This document shows positions 1-8,527 of a stretch of DNA of 64,000 nt, piece after piece (position 1 is the first letter of the stretch; each line of letters begins with the position of its first letter). The notes beneath the pieces are model-generated. The model saw only the letters and a program-made list of their open reading frames with translations, was not told where the DNA came from and searched no databases. This stretch comes from Anaerolineae bacterium. Its GTDB lineage: Bacteria > Chloroflexota > Anaerolineae > Anaerolineales > Anaerolineaceae. Location: the NCBI GenBank assembly GCA_013178185.1, contig JABLXC010000021.1, forward strand, positions 97,942-161,941, in the 5' to 3' direction. Position numbers and translations under genes: made by a program.

Positions 1-65
1 AGTTGCAGCGCAATTTCCGGAGAGAAATCTCTTTCACTATTACGCCGACGAACCCTATAAATTCT

Positions 66-479
66 TTATAACCCCACGCCCCCTCGAGATTTCCGAATCA
101 CGTGAAGCAGATTAAATAATCCCGCAAGAAATGCCGGGCCGCTCAAATAAACCCACCCCGGTGCATTGCTGTTCAGCAAACACAAAAAGAAAACAGAGAA
201 CGAAACCGTTGCAAAACAGGCCGATAAAACCCTGGAACTGTACAGGCAAGCTGGTATCCAGTGGGGGCGTTTGGCGTAAACCCCAGCCAGCAGAAGCGCA
301 GCAACCCAGCAGACAATGCGGCTTTTAAAGTCCAAAGGCAAACCAACCGAAACTGGCAGCAGCACAAAAACCGAATAAAGGATTGAAATCCAGGGAATTC
401 TTCCCTGTTTCAATGCGAAAAGATACCCTCCCGCACATACAAACCCCAGATAGGATAACAGAACGATGATCGAGTCCAT
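66..479 (-). CDS. Small hypothetical membrane protein
   Basis: A 137-residue protein with about five hydrophobic segments and a basic C-terminus (IRKSRGG), so it should sit in the inner membrane. I recognise no family and no catalytic motif. The ATG at 477-479 is preferred over an in-frame TTG two codons upstream, although neither has a clear ribosome binding site. It lies about 75 bases downstream of the CopD-like gene on the same strand and is probably the last gene of the murJ group. Function unknown. Confidence 0.6.
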   Translation of the reverse strand: MDSIIVLLSYLGFVCAGGYLFALKQGRIPWISILYSVFVLLPVSVGLPLDFKSRIVCWVAALLLAGVYAKRPHWIPACLYSSRVLSACFATVSFSVFFLCLLNSNAPGWVYLSGPAFLAGLFNLLHVIRKSRGGVGL

Positions 480-555
480 ATCCAAAAACTTTTACACGCT
501 CTCCTTCAGCCAAAAAGCGTGCAAATATTGTGCCGGAATCGATTCGAGATTCAGT

Positions 556-1077
556 TCAAGAAGTACGCGCCCAGGCTGTTAATGCAAGGATCACGAGAAA
601 GAGGATCAGGTTGAACCATGACATCTTCATTTTCATGATCTCAAGCCTTCTCAACTCCAGATAATTCACTTCATTCTCAATGTCCTGTTGGAGGAAGTTC
701 AATCGTGTAATCTTTGGGTCCAGGATCCATGTGATGTAAGCGCTTGCAAGCAACAGCAGGCCAATGACCAGATGCTTCATGAGGATTGCAAGCGCCCACG
801 GATTGTTGATGGCTAAAAAACCCTGGTAAGAGGGATGCGAGCTCATCTGGAACATTCCCGTTGCTGTCAGAAGCGCGAGGCAGAACCAACCCACTTGCTG
901 GATTCGCGAATAGGCCTTCATGAGAAATGGGCGGTAAACGTTGCCAACCAGATATTGCCTGGCCAGCGGCAAAATAAAGAGGATCAACGTGGTCATACCG
1001 CCCAACCAAAAGACTGTGGCCGCGATGTGGATCCAATAGGCAAGCGTTAAAGCCCAGGCAGGTGATTGCTCCACCAT
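556..1077 (-). CDS. CopD-like membrane protein
   Basis: A 173-residue integral membrane protein with four predicted helices. The N-terminal stretch HIAATVFWLGGMTT resembles the first helix of the CopD / copper-resistance D family, in which a conserved His and a WLGG motif recur. Such proteins are usually linked to copper or haem-related membrane functions, but no copper gene is nearby. The charged segment around residues 120-150 is probably cytoplasmic. It begins 14 bases after the TPR gene on the same strand, so the two are likely cotranscribed. The family call is moderate; a specific role cannot be stated. Confidence 0.6.
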   Translation of the reverse strand: MVEQSPAWALTLAYWIHIAATVFWLGGMTTLILFILPLARQYLVGNVYRPFLMKAYSRIQQVGWFCLALLTATGMFQMSSHPSYQGFLAINNPWALAILMKHLVIGLLLLASAYITWILDPKITRLNFLQQDIENEVNYLELRRLEIMKMKMSWFNLILFLVILALTAWARTS

Positions 1078-1091
1078 TTTTCTTTAGAGCA

Positions 1092-2186
1092 TTACGGTGC
1101 TAGTGTAGCAGTTGGAGTCGGTGTTTCCACAGTAATTGGTGTAATTCCGGTCGCAGGGGTCTCTGTGGGAACAAAAATTGTAGGTCCAGGGGTTGCCGTC
1201 GGCGGAGAACAAATAAACTGCACTGCGGTTGCAGTAGGAGCAAGATTATTGTCTTGCGCAATAGCGAGAGCGTTCAAATATTGGTCCCGGGCACCGCAGT
1301 AATCCTCAGCAGCAGCCAGTTGATCGCCATAGTGAATGGAAGCAATGCGAAAACGTTCTGCCGCAGTATAACCGGAACCATCCCTTAGGTTCGGCAGCGA
1401 AGGGTAAATCTGCATGAAAGCCTCAACCACCCGCTGCCAGTCCACACCCCAGAAACTGGCACCGGTCAGGTACAGGCGCGCCCACGTCCGAAAGCTGTCA
1501 GCTTCCTTATCCAGCGGTCCAAACCGCTCTGTCAACGCTAGATCGTACATTCCCCCCTCGAGATTGCCGTCAAGAATGATTTTATCCACGCCACGATATC
1601 TTAAAACGATATAATACATCCCATCCACTTCGATTGAGCGGTACGTGGCGTCCTCGGTGCGGAGGGCTTCCAAGGTGTCAAACGCTGCCGCCCAATTCCT
1701 CTCACGCAAATATTGCTGCGCCGTATTGAAAAGCTCTTCTGCACCGCGCAAATCGGGCGTAGGGGTTACCGCAATCGTGGGGGTCATCACCGGCGTAGAG
1801 GTAGCAACCATGGCAATTGCCATCATCGTCTCAGCCAACTTCTCTTTCGCTCCCGGAAAATTCGGGTCGAGCTGAATCACATATTCAAACCGCTGTCGAG
1901 CCACATTATACCGTTTGGCCTCTAAATCTTGCACCCCAAGTTGAAATTGGGTGGTCGTGAGCAGCGCCATTTGATCGGACTGTCGCGCCAGGCGGGCCTT
2001 GATCGCAACCTGATAGCCCATAAAAGCTCCCACCCCGCCCAAAACGATGACAAGGAGCAATCCAGCAAGAATCCACAACCATCGTCTAGGTTTTTTGGGT
2101 GATTCAGTCGGTTCGGAAGGTTTGATCTCAGGCGGCAGCGCCTGTGTCCTCATCGGTGAAGTATCTTCAATCAGGTTTTCAGACAT
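1092..2186 (-). CDS. Membrane-anchored TPR protein with Thr/Pro-rich linkers
   Basis: A 364-residue protein with a short basic cytoplasmic N-terminus (about 1-34), one transmembrane helix (about 35-58), and an outside region with TPR-like helices (FQLGVQDLEAKRYNVARQRF at about 85-110, then further repeats). Two low-complexity Thr/Pro linkers occur, near 135-148 and at the C-terminus. This architecture is typical of Chloroflexota envelope proteins of unknown function, and TPR segments suggest protein-protein contacts. It starts 36 bases downstream of murJ on the same strand, which hints at a cell-wall role, but that rests on position only. Confidence 0.65.
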   Translation of the reverse strand: MSENLIEDTSPMRTQALPPEIKPSEPTESPKKPRRWLWILAGLLLVIVLGGVGAFMGYQVAIKARLARQSDQMALLTTTQFQLGVQDLEAKRYNVARQRFEYVIQLDPNFPGAKEKLAETMMAIAMVATSTPVMTPTIAVTPTPDLRGAEELFNTAQQYLRERNWAAAFDTLEALRTEDATYRSIEVDGMYYIVLRYRGVDKIILDGNLEGGMYDLALTERFGPLDKEADSFRTWARLYLTGASFWGVDWQRVVEAFMQIYPSLPNLRDGSGYTAAERFRIASIHYGDQLAAAEDYCGARDQYLNALAIAQDNNLAPTATAVQFICSPPTATPGPTIFVPTETPATGITPITVETPTPTATLAP

Positions 2187-2222
2187 AGCCGTAATTATAC
2201 CCTAAGAATTTTTCTGTCAAGA

Positions 2223-3869
2223 TTACAGCCAGCGAAAGTGCTTCAGCTCGCTCCAAATCAAAGGCAGGCACACCGCTCCCCCAATTCCCATACCGGCCAG
2301 TGAGACGATCAATAAGGACACCTCGTTGCCCCCCAGCTCCAGCGAGCACGCGCTGATGAGCGCGCCAACAAGAGCAGCCGCGCAGGCTCGAAGAAGCGTC
2401 TTCTTGGGATCAACGCTCGCCACCATTCTGCCTTGAGCTTCATCCGGTCTCCCAGCCATGCGCGCCAGCCAGCGAGGCAAAGGATTTTGCCTGCCTGTCA
2501 ACCCAGAAAGCCATCGCCTAATCCCGGCGCGCGCGTTCGGATACCAGCGCAACATTAAAAGTAAAAATATTGCCTGGCTTGTGAATGCAATCGCATCGGT
2601 AAGACTGATACCCGCCGCCCCAAGCGGACGAAACAGCCCACTGCCCAGGAAAACATAAATCAAAACGTTAATGATCACCCCCACTAGCGGGGTAAGAGCA
2701 TCCTGTTGCGCATAAAATGAGCGGGATGCAATTTCTAACAGGCTATGTCCCATCAACCCGGCCAGGTAACCTCGCGTAACCCACAATAACAGGTCCGTCC
2801 CCTGGGAATCAAAACCAAAAGCAAACTCCATCGCCGGGCGCAGTCCAAAGGACAGGATGGCCGCAATCGGCAGCGTCACCCCCACGATCATATTGACAGC
2901 CCGATGAATAGTCTGTTGAAAAGCTTCACGGTCGCCTCGCGCAAATTGCTCGGCTAGTGTGGGTAATAAGGCTGTACCTATCGCCGTCCCGATCAATGTC
3001 TCAGGAAGTTGCTGGATCATCCAGCCGTAAGTCAAAGCGGTGACCGCTCCTTCCTGAAGGCGAGAGGCTAGATTATCACGAATGATAAAGATGAGTTGGA
3101 TAAACAACATGGTGATCAGACGCGGGCCGAGCAGGTTGATCACCTTTTGAACATCTGGTAGGCGCAATCCTAACCCCGCTGCCCATCGGAACTGGTATTT
3201 GATCAAACCTGGAATTTGTATTCCCAGGTGTAGAACCGCCCCAAGGATCACGCCATACACTAGCCCATGAACGCCCAAACCAAAGGCCGGCAATGTTATT
3301 CCTCCAAGAACATACCCCTTTTCAGGGGAAAGAACCAACGCTCCGATGATCTGTCCAATGTTGTAAAGAAGAGGCGCCATAGCAGGCAAGAGAAAATGTT
3401 GGTTCGCCTGAAGACCGGCCATGATCAGACCGCTGATCGAAAAGATCAGCGTGGCGATTAAATTCATTCGCATCAGTGTTACCACCAGTTTCTGCTGTTC
3501 CGGCCCAAAACCGGGAGCGACCCCGATCTCCCATCGCACCAACGAATCGGCCAGGACAGCGATCACAATTGCCAGCAGACCGGTTACCAAAAATGCCAGG
3601 TTCGCAATCCTTGAAAACAATTCCCAGGCTGCAGTTCTTCCCTGGCGCGATAAAACTTCGGAGAGAACCGGGATAAACGCGATCGCCAGCGCTCCCCCAG
3701 AAATCAGCGCGAATAACATATCCGGCAGATTGTTAGCAACATTGAAAGAATCAAGTTCCGCAGACAAACCAAACTGCCTGGCGATGATCACCTGTCGCAG
3801 AAGCGCTGCGATTTTATCCAGTGCAAAAAAAAATGCTAAAAGAAGGGACGTTTTGGTTAATCGGCTCAT
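2223..3869 (-). CDS. murJ: Lipid II flippase MurJ
   Basis: A 548-residue polytopic protein of the MviN/MurJ (MOP exporter) family, which flips lipid-linked peptidoglycan precursor across the inner membrane. The N-terminus shows the typical opening LDKIAALLRQVIIARQFG followed by a conserved D-x-F-x-VAN-LPD segment. Hydrophobic helices run through the protein, with a basic loop near 440-475. Length fits the family (510-550). The start has GGA upstream (AAAGGATACTATG), and a TATACT -10-like element lies at about 3892-3897 on the minus strand. The next genes downstream (TPR, CopD-like) follow closely, so murJ probably leads an operon. Confidence 0.9.
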   Translation of the reverse strand: MSRLTKTSLLLAFFFALDKIAALLRQVIIARQFGLSAELDSFNVANNLPDMLFALISGGALAIAFIPVLSEVLSRQGRTAAWELFSRIANLAFLVTGLLAIVIAVLADSLVRWEIGVAPGFGPEQQKLVVTLMRMNLIATLIFSISGLIMAGLQANQHFLLPAMAPLLYNIGQIIGALVLSPEKGYVLGGITLPAFGLGVHGLVYGVILGAVLHLGIQIPGLIKYQFRWAAGLGLRLPDVQKVINLLGPRLITMLFIQLIFIIRDNLASRLQEGAVTALTYGWMIQQLPETLIGTAIGTALLPTLAEQFARGDREAFQQTIHRAVNMIVGVTLPIAAILSFGLRPAMEFAFGFDSQGTDLLLWVTRGYLAGLMGHSLLEIASRSFYAQQDALTPLVGVIINVLIYVFLGSGLFRPLGAAGISLTDAIAFTSQAIFLLLMLRWYPNARAGIRRWLSGLTGRQNPLPRWLARMAGRPDEAQGRMVASVDPKKTLLRACAAALVGALISACSLELGGNEVSLLIVSLAGMGIGGAVCLPLIWSELKHFRWL

Positions 3870-3916
3870 AGTATCCTTTGGCGTTCCCGCAAGTATAGCA
3901 TATCCATTCCATTTGC

Positions 3917-3945
3917 TTGACCACTGTCACACTTACTTCTATAAT
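3917..3945 (+). promoter_or_regulatory. Sigma-70 promoter for rsmI
   Basis: TTGACC at 3917-3922 and TATAAT at 3940-3945 are separated by exactly 17 bases, 30 bases before the rsmI ATG. A second TATAAT lies at 3953-3958. The divergent murJ start is at 3869. Confidence 0.7.
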
Positions 3946-3975
3946 GCCTTTATATAATCCCTTAGAAACCGAAAA

Positions 3976-4683
3976 ATGAATAAACCTCGAACCGGAAAAT
4001 TATCTATCGTCGCAACCCCTCTTGGCAACTGGGGTGATATCACACTGCGCGGGATCGAAACTTTAAAAAATGCGGATGTTGTCGTTTGCGAGGAACTCCG
4101 CCAGGGCAGCGCACTCTTAAAGCGCCTGGGCGTCGAGAAAAAAGAACTTCTTCTGGTGAACGAGCATACCGAGCGAACGCAAGCCAACGAGATCATTTTA
4201 CGGCTGGCGCGGGGCCAAAACCTGGCTTTGATTTCGGACTGTGGCACGCCTGTCTTCTCTGATCCCGGCCACTATATCATCGACCAGGTAATTCTGGCCG
4301 GTTTTGAGGTCACACCTGTTCCAGGGCCGTCCTCGCTGATGGCTGCCCTTTCCGTGCTCGAATTCGAGCCCCGCCAATTTATTTACGCAGGGTATCTTCC
4401 ACGACGACCAGAAGAGCGTCAAAAGGCGCTGGTGCGCCTGAAGTCGCTGCGGACGACCATCGTGATCATGGATACCCCCTACCGGCTGGGAAGCATCCTG
4501 TCCGACCTTGCCAAAATTTTCGGCAAAGGCCAGCGCATCACCCTGGCATGTGATCTCACCAAACCTTCCGAAAAAATCTATCGGGGCGCTGTTGCAAGGG
4601 TCTCTGAGCAAATAGCTCAGAAAAAAGCGGAATTTATTTTGATTGTTCACCCGCCCGCAGAAAGGGCCTCCGCCGCTGATTAG
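3976..4683 (+). CDS. rsmI: 16S rRNA (cytidine-1402 2'-O)-methyltransferase RsmI
   Basis: A 235-residue SAM-dependent methyltransferase of the tetrapyrrole-methylase fold that methylates the ribose of C1402 in 16S rRNA. Family signatures visible are GKLSIVATPLGNWGDITLRG near the N-terminus (the usual 'ATPIGNLxDIT' motif), LISDCGTPVFSDPG (about 88-101) and VTPVPGPSSLMAALSVL (about 114-130). It is shorter than the usual 270-290 residues: the C-terminal helical extension is absent, and the protein ends soon after the catalytic fold. A clear promoter sits 30 bases upstream. The tRNA-Glu terminator follows on the opposite strand. Confidence 0.92.
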   Translation: MNKPRTGKLSIVATPLGNWGDITLRGIETLKNADVVVCEELRQGSALLKRLGVEKKELLLVNEHTERTQANEIILRLARGQNLALISDCGTPVFSDPGHYIIDQVILAGFEVTPVPGPSSLMAALSVLEFEPRQFIYAGYLPRRPEERQKALVRLKSLRTTIVIMDTPYRLGSILSDLAKIFGKGQRITLACDLTKPSEKIYRGAVARVSEQIAQKKAEFILIVHPPAERASAAD

Positions 4684-4694
4684 TCCCCTTCCCC

Positions 4695-4728
4695 AAAAAA
4701 AACGATCAGACTTTGCCGGCCTGATCGT
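4695..4728 (-). terminator. Rho-independent terminator of tRNA-Glu
   Basis: On the minus strand an 8-bp stem ACGATCAG/CTGATCGT (4721-4728 with 4702-4709), with an 11-base loop, is followed by a run of T. It begins three bases after the tRNA-Glu 3' end. Confidence 0.8.
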
Positions 4729-4730
4729 AG

Positions 4731-4803
4731 TGCCTCCACGGAGATTCGAACTCCGGTTTTAGCCTTGAAAGGGCTGCGTCCTGGTCCCCTAGACGATGGA
4801 GGC
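4731..4803 (-). tRNA. tRNA-Glu (anticodon TTC)
   Basis: A 73-base cloverleaf on the minus strand. The acceptor stem is GCCTCCA/TGGAGGC with discriminator A. The anticodon loop CTTTCAA gives TTC, which reads GAA/GAG. The T arm is CGGAG-TTCGAAT-CTCCG. CCA is not encoded. It has its own promoter and terminator, so it is a monocistronic tRNA gene. Confidence 0.95.
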
Positions 4804-4815
4804 AACAGCAGGAGG

Positions 4816-4844
4816 ATTTTACCATCCATAGGTAGGATGGTCAA
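4816..4844 (-). promoter_or_regulatory. Promoter of tRNA-Glu
   Basis: On the minus strand TTGACC (4839-4844) and TAAAAT (4816-4821) are spaced by 17 bases. The -10 ends 12 bases before the tRNA 5' end. Confidence 0.7.
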
Positions 4845-4890
4845 GTTTTTAGAGATAAAAAGCAAGGACGAATTTTCCAACCCGTTCGCA

Positions 4891-6111
4891 CTAGGGCTGG
4901 TCACCCTGTCGCCTTACCCTTTCCCTCTCTCTAGCTCTCAATAAAGCCTCGCTCGGCTGATTCTCCCGTTTTTCCTGATCCTCCACAGTACTGACAGCAT
5001 AGGCAAAATCTTCGAATAGCATCCCCATCGGAGAAGTCGGCGCGCTCAGCACTGGCGGCGTCCCAAGGTTGATAGCCGAGACAATCGTTTCTGCCGCAAA
5101 AGGAATGATCCATTGCACAGGTCGTTTCAATACACGTTCGATATCTTTACGGGCCAATCCTTTTCGTTCGAACGTCCAGTTCAACGCCACCCGCACCTTA
5201 TCATCCGGAATGCCGAGCTTGCCGAACAATTCCAGCGCGCCAACCATAGCGCGCACCGAGGCAATATCCGGCGCAAAAATCGCTACGATCTCATCCGTCA
5301 GGTCAAGCGCAGCCAGGGTGGGTTCACTCACATCGTGGGGTAGATCGACAACCACATAAGGATAACTCGTTTTCAGAATACCAAGCACACGATCTGCAAT
5401 ATCTGCCGTCACCATCTGACTGTCGCTAATATCTCTGGGGGATGCAAGCACATCTACCTTTGATTCGTGGTGGAGCATGACTGCCGTGATGACTTCTGTA
5501 TCTATTTCCTCGACTGGGATCTTTGCCAGATCCGACCAAGTGTTGCGCAATGCCAGGTTTAACATCAGGGCCGACTGTCCCATGGTAAGGTTGAGATCAA
5601 CCAGCGCAACCTGTTTCTGCCAAATTTGGGCCAGACCTGTGGCCAGGTTTGTCGCCAATGTGGTGACACCAACACCCCCGCGCAGCGAATAGACGCTGAT
5701 CACTTTTCCTTGTTGGGGACCGCTGACTCCGCTTTCCAGAAATTTGCGTCGGAGCAACACTTTGATTCTGGCTTGTAATTCAGCCGGTTGAAAAGGTTTG
5801 GTGAGATAATCATCAGCGCCAGCCTCAAACCCTTTCACCTTCTCTTCCAGTGTATCGTGGACGGTCAGGATCATCACGGGGATATGAGAGGTTTTCGGAT
5901 TCGCTCGTAAACGCCTGCACACTTCATACCCATCCATCTCAGGCATATCCACGTCCAAAATGATCACCTCAGGCCAGACCTGTTCGATTACTCTTAACGC
6001 CTCAGCTCCATTCTGGGCGGTAAAAACCTGATAACCGGCATGCAATAGGGTTGCAGAAACAACCTTCAAGTTGACTGCATTATCATCAACAGCCAGGATT
6101 CGATTTGCCAT
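4891..6111 (-). CDS. Receiver domain fused to TadZ/CpaE-type ATPase
   Basis: A 406-residue, two-domain protein. Residues 1-125 form a CheY-like receiver: VDDN near the start, phospho-acceptor Asp in ILDVDMPEMDG (about 53), and Lys in LTKPFQP (about 105). Residues about 137-370 are a MinD/ParA-like ATPase of the TadZ/CpaE group. Its P-loop reads RGGVGVTT, so the usual Walker Lys is Val, a deviation common in TadZ/CpaE. Such proteins localise Flp/Tad pilus or polar machinery, but no tad/cpa genes occur in this window. It lies 22 bases after the SRAP gene, with AGAGGG before the ATG. The C-terminal tail is Arg/Glu-rich. Confidence 0.8.
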   Translation of the reverse strand: MANRILAVDDNAVNLKVVSATLLHAGYQVFTAQNGAEALRVIEQVWPEVIILDVDMPEMDGYEVCRRLRANPKTSHIPVMILTVHDTLEEKVKGFEAGADDYLTKPFQPAELQARIKVLLRRKFLESGVSGPQQGKVISVYSLRGGVGVTTLATNLATGLAQIWQKQVALVDLNLTMGQSALMLNLALRNTWSDLAKIPVEEIDTEVITAVMLHHESKVDVLASPRDISDSQMVTADIADRVLGILKTSYPYVVVDLPHDVSEPTLAALDLTDEIVAIFAPDIASVRAMVGALELFGKLGIPDDKVRVALNWTFERKGLARKDIERVLKRPVQWIIPFAAETIVSAINLGTPPVLSAPTSPMGMLFEDFAYAVSTVEDQEKRENQPSEALLRARERERVRRQGDQP

Positions 6112-6133
6112 CTTTACCCTCTGAGATCGAAAG

Positions 6134-6805
6134 CTATTCTTCCTGTGACAGAATGCAATCCGGATGATCGAACTCCGGCCGGTTGATAAGCTTTGAAACC
6201 CGGTGGAGACTCAAATCCTCACCCGAATAGGGTTGCAGCAATTTCGCCAGCTCAGGTGTTGAGCGGGGTTCAAGCCATCTCCAACAATCCTCCCGCCCGA
6301 GAATAACCGGCATTCGTTCATGCACTGCCGCTACCGCTGGGTTCGCGGCGCAAGTAATGATGGCGCAGCTCTTGATCTCCTCGTCATTCGGAGATTTCCA
6401 GAATTCCCATAACCCAGCAAAGGTAAAAGGCTTGCGCCCGTTCAAATAGAAGTGGTAGGGGATTGCAGGAACTTTCTTTCCGGGGTTGCGCTTCCACTCA
6501 TAAAAACCATCCGCCAGAATCAGGCACCGCCGCTGCGCATAAGCCCGGCGAAAGGCTGGGCGGACTTCAAGCGTTTCAGCCCGGGCGTTGATCATGCGGC
6601 TTCCGATCCGGATATCTTTTGCCCAGGACGGAATCAGCCCCCAACGCATCCAGCTCACATCTCGCTTGTTCGGCTCAATTACAACCGCCACCATCTGGCT
6701 GGGCGCAATGTTGAAACGAGGCAACCAGTCAAGCGGCATCTCACCAAGCTCCAGCTCTTTTTGAAGCTCTAAAGCATCCAACGCCATGGTAAATCGTCCA
6801 CACAT
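6134..6805 (-). CDS. SRAP-domain abasic-site DNA-protein crosslink protein (YedK/HMCES family)
   Basis: A 223-residue SOS-response-associated peptidase-fold protein. It begins MCGRFTM, which exposes the catalytic Cys2 after Met removal. In the family this Cys forms a thiazolidine crosslink to abasic sites in single-stranded DNA. Further family landmarks are NARAETLEVRPAF (conserved Glu), the RRCLILADGFYEWK segment and HERMPVIL (conserved His). Length fits bacterial YedK (about 220). The start is fixed by Cys2, and GAGGG lies upstream. It is followed after 22 bases by the receiver-TadZ gene. Confidence 0.92.
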   Translation of the reverse strand: MCGRFTMALDALELQKELELGEMPLDWLPRFNIAPSQMVAVVIEPNKRDVSWMRWGLIPSWAKDIRIGSRMINARAETLEVRPAFRRAYAQRRCLILADGFYEWKRNPGKKVPAIPYHFYLNGRKPFTFAGLWEFWKSPNDEEIKSCAIITCAANPAVAAVHERMPVILGREDCWRWLEPRSTPELAKLLQPYSGEDLSLHRVSKLINRPEFDHPDCILSQEE

Positions 6806-6974
6806 ATTACCCTCACAAGAACAGACCGCGGCTAAGATGATTATACCTGAATGAACTGTTCAAAGTTCAAGAAATTGCACCGACTCCTGGTCAGGATCAT
6901 TAGCCAGCCGTCCGTCCGAAAAGTTCTTTTTTTTGTGGGTTATAATTGTTCTATCTCCAGCACATGAGGTTGTT

Positions 6975-8525
6975 ATGCACTCCGCTTTGGTTGAATGTAT
7001 CCCAAATTTTTCTGACGCGCGCCGGCCAGAAGTCGTCGAGAAGATTCGCGACTCCATCGCAAAAGTCGCCTACATCGAGATACTCGATCAACATTCTGAC
7101 CTCGACCACAACCGCACGGTGATCACTTTCATAGGACCGCCTTCTGCCGTCGAAGAAGCAGCTTTTCAAGCCATCTCAACAGCAGCTTCTCTAATCGACC
7201 TCAACGTTCAGACGGGCGAACATCCCCGCATTGGCGCTACGGATGTCGTCCCCTTTGTGCCCATAAAAAATATCACCATGCAAGAATGTGTGGAATTAGC
7301 TCGGCGATTAGGAAAAAGAGTGGGTGAAAACCTCAAGATACCCGTCTATCTCTATGAAGAAGCCGCTACTGCCCCCGAACGCCGCCAGCTTGAAAACATC
7401 CGTCGCGGAGAATACGAGCAGCTAAAGAAAGAAATTCAAACCAATCCGGATCGCGCCCCCGATTTCGGCCCTTTAGAATTGGGCCCGGCCGGCGCGACCG
7501 TCATCGGCGCCCGCCAGCCGCTTATTGCTTATAACGTCTACCTGACCACCGATGACATCGGCACCGCCCAAAAAATTGCCCGCACTGTAAGGCATTCTTC
7601 CGGGGGTTTCCGTTATGTCAAAGCCATGGGGGTGCTTGTGGAAGGGCGCGCTCAGGTTTCGATGAACCTCACAAATTTTCGCGAGACGCCCGTTCACCGG
7701 GTTGTCGAAACGATCCGAGCCGAAGCCAGACGTTACGGCGTATCAATTCACCACAGCGAGCTGGTCGGCCTGATCCCCCAAGACGCATTGACAGATTCAG
7801 CCGCCTGGTATTTGCAGTTGGACGGGTTCGAACCGCACCAGATCCTCGAAAACCGTCTGAGTCAGTTAAAACCTCAGGAAAAACAAGAAGGGCGGGATCA
7901 ACGCTTTATCTTCCTGGATGATCTTGCCAGCAGCTCGCCTACCCCAGGCGGCGGTTCTGCAGCCGCTTTCACTGGTGCCGCCGCTGCATCGCTGGCAGCA
8001 ATGGTGGCCCGCGTCACCGTCGGCAAGAAAAAATATGCCCATGTCGAGGGGGAAATGCAGTCCCTGATCGAAAAGGCGGAAGAAGCCCGTCGCGTCTTGA
8101 TGCAAGATGTAGACAACGATTCGAATGCTTTCATCTGGTACATGGAAGCCACCCGTATGCCCAAGGATACCCCCGACCAGCAGGTCGCGCGCGCCGAAGC
8201 CATCGAAAAAGCGACGCTTCATGCCGCTCAGGTTCCCCTCGAAACCGCCAAACACACCCTTGCAGCCATGGAATTAGCTCTGATTGCTGGACAGCTCGGC
8301 AACATCAATGCCCTTTCCGATGCAGCCAGCGCAGTAACCCTGGCGCGCGCCGCCATCACGTGCGCCGGGCTGAATGTACGTACCAATCTGCTCGGCTTTG
8401 CGCATGCCGATCAGGCTGATCCTATCCTCGCCGAAATGAAGAGCGTCGAAGCAAGAACAGAAGAGCTTTACCAGAAAATGAGAGTTACTTTGAAGGAGCG
8501 CAGCGACCTCAGCCTGCCGGATTGA
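6975..8525 (+). CDS. ftcD: Bifunctional glutamate formiminotransferase / formiminotetrahydrofolate cyclodeaminase
   Basis: A 516-residue fusion. Residues about 1-300 are the formiminotransferase (VECIPNFSDARRPEVV at the N-terminus; TGEHPRIGATDVVPFVP with the catalytic His). Residues about 320-500 are the all-helical cyclodeaminase domain (FLDDLASSSPTPGGGSAAAF). The enzyme moves the formimino group from formiminoglutamate, a histidine degradation product, to tetrahydrofolate and releases ammonia to give methenyl-THF. The ATG at 6975 is chosen because GAGG sits five bases upstream and family homology starts there; an in-frame start lies 42 bases earlier. No hut genes are adjacent. It ends two bases before the next gene. 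Confidence 0.92.
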   Translation: MHSALVECIPNFSDARRPEVVEKIRDSIAKVAYIEILDQHSDLDHNRTVITFIGPPSAVEEAAFQAISTAASLIDLNVQTGEHPRIGATDVVPFVPIKNITMQECVELARRLGKRVGENLKIPVYLYEEAATAPERRQLENIRRGEYEQLKKEIQTNPDRAPDFGPLELGPAGATVIGARQPLIAYNVYLTTDDIGTAQKIARTVRHSSGGFRYVKAMGVLVEGRAQVSMNLTNFRETPVHRVVETIRAEARRYGVSIHHSELVGLIPQDALTDSAAWYLQLDGFEPHQILENRLSQLKPQEKQEGRDQRFIFLDDLASSSPTPGGGSAAAFTGAAAASLAAMVARVTVGKKKYAHVEGEMQSLIEKAEEARRVLMQDVDNDSNAFIWYMEATRMPKDTPDQQVARAEAIEKATLHAAQVPLETAKHTLAAMELALIAGQLGNINALSDAASAVTLARAAITCAGLNVRTNLLGFAHADQADPILAEMKSVEARTEELYQKMRVTLKERSDLSLPD

Positions 8526-8527
8526 TC

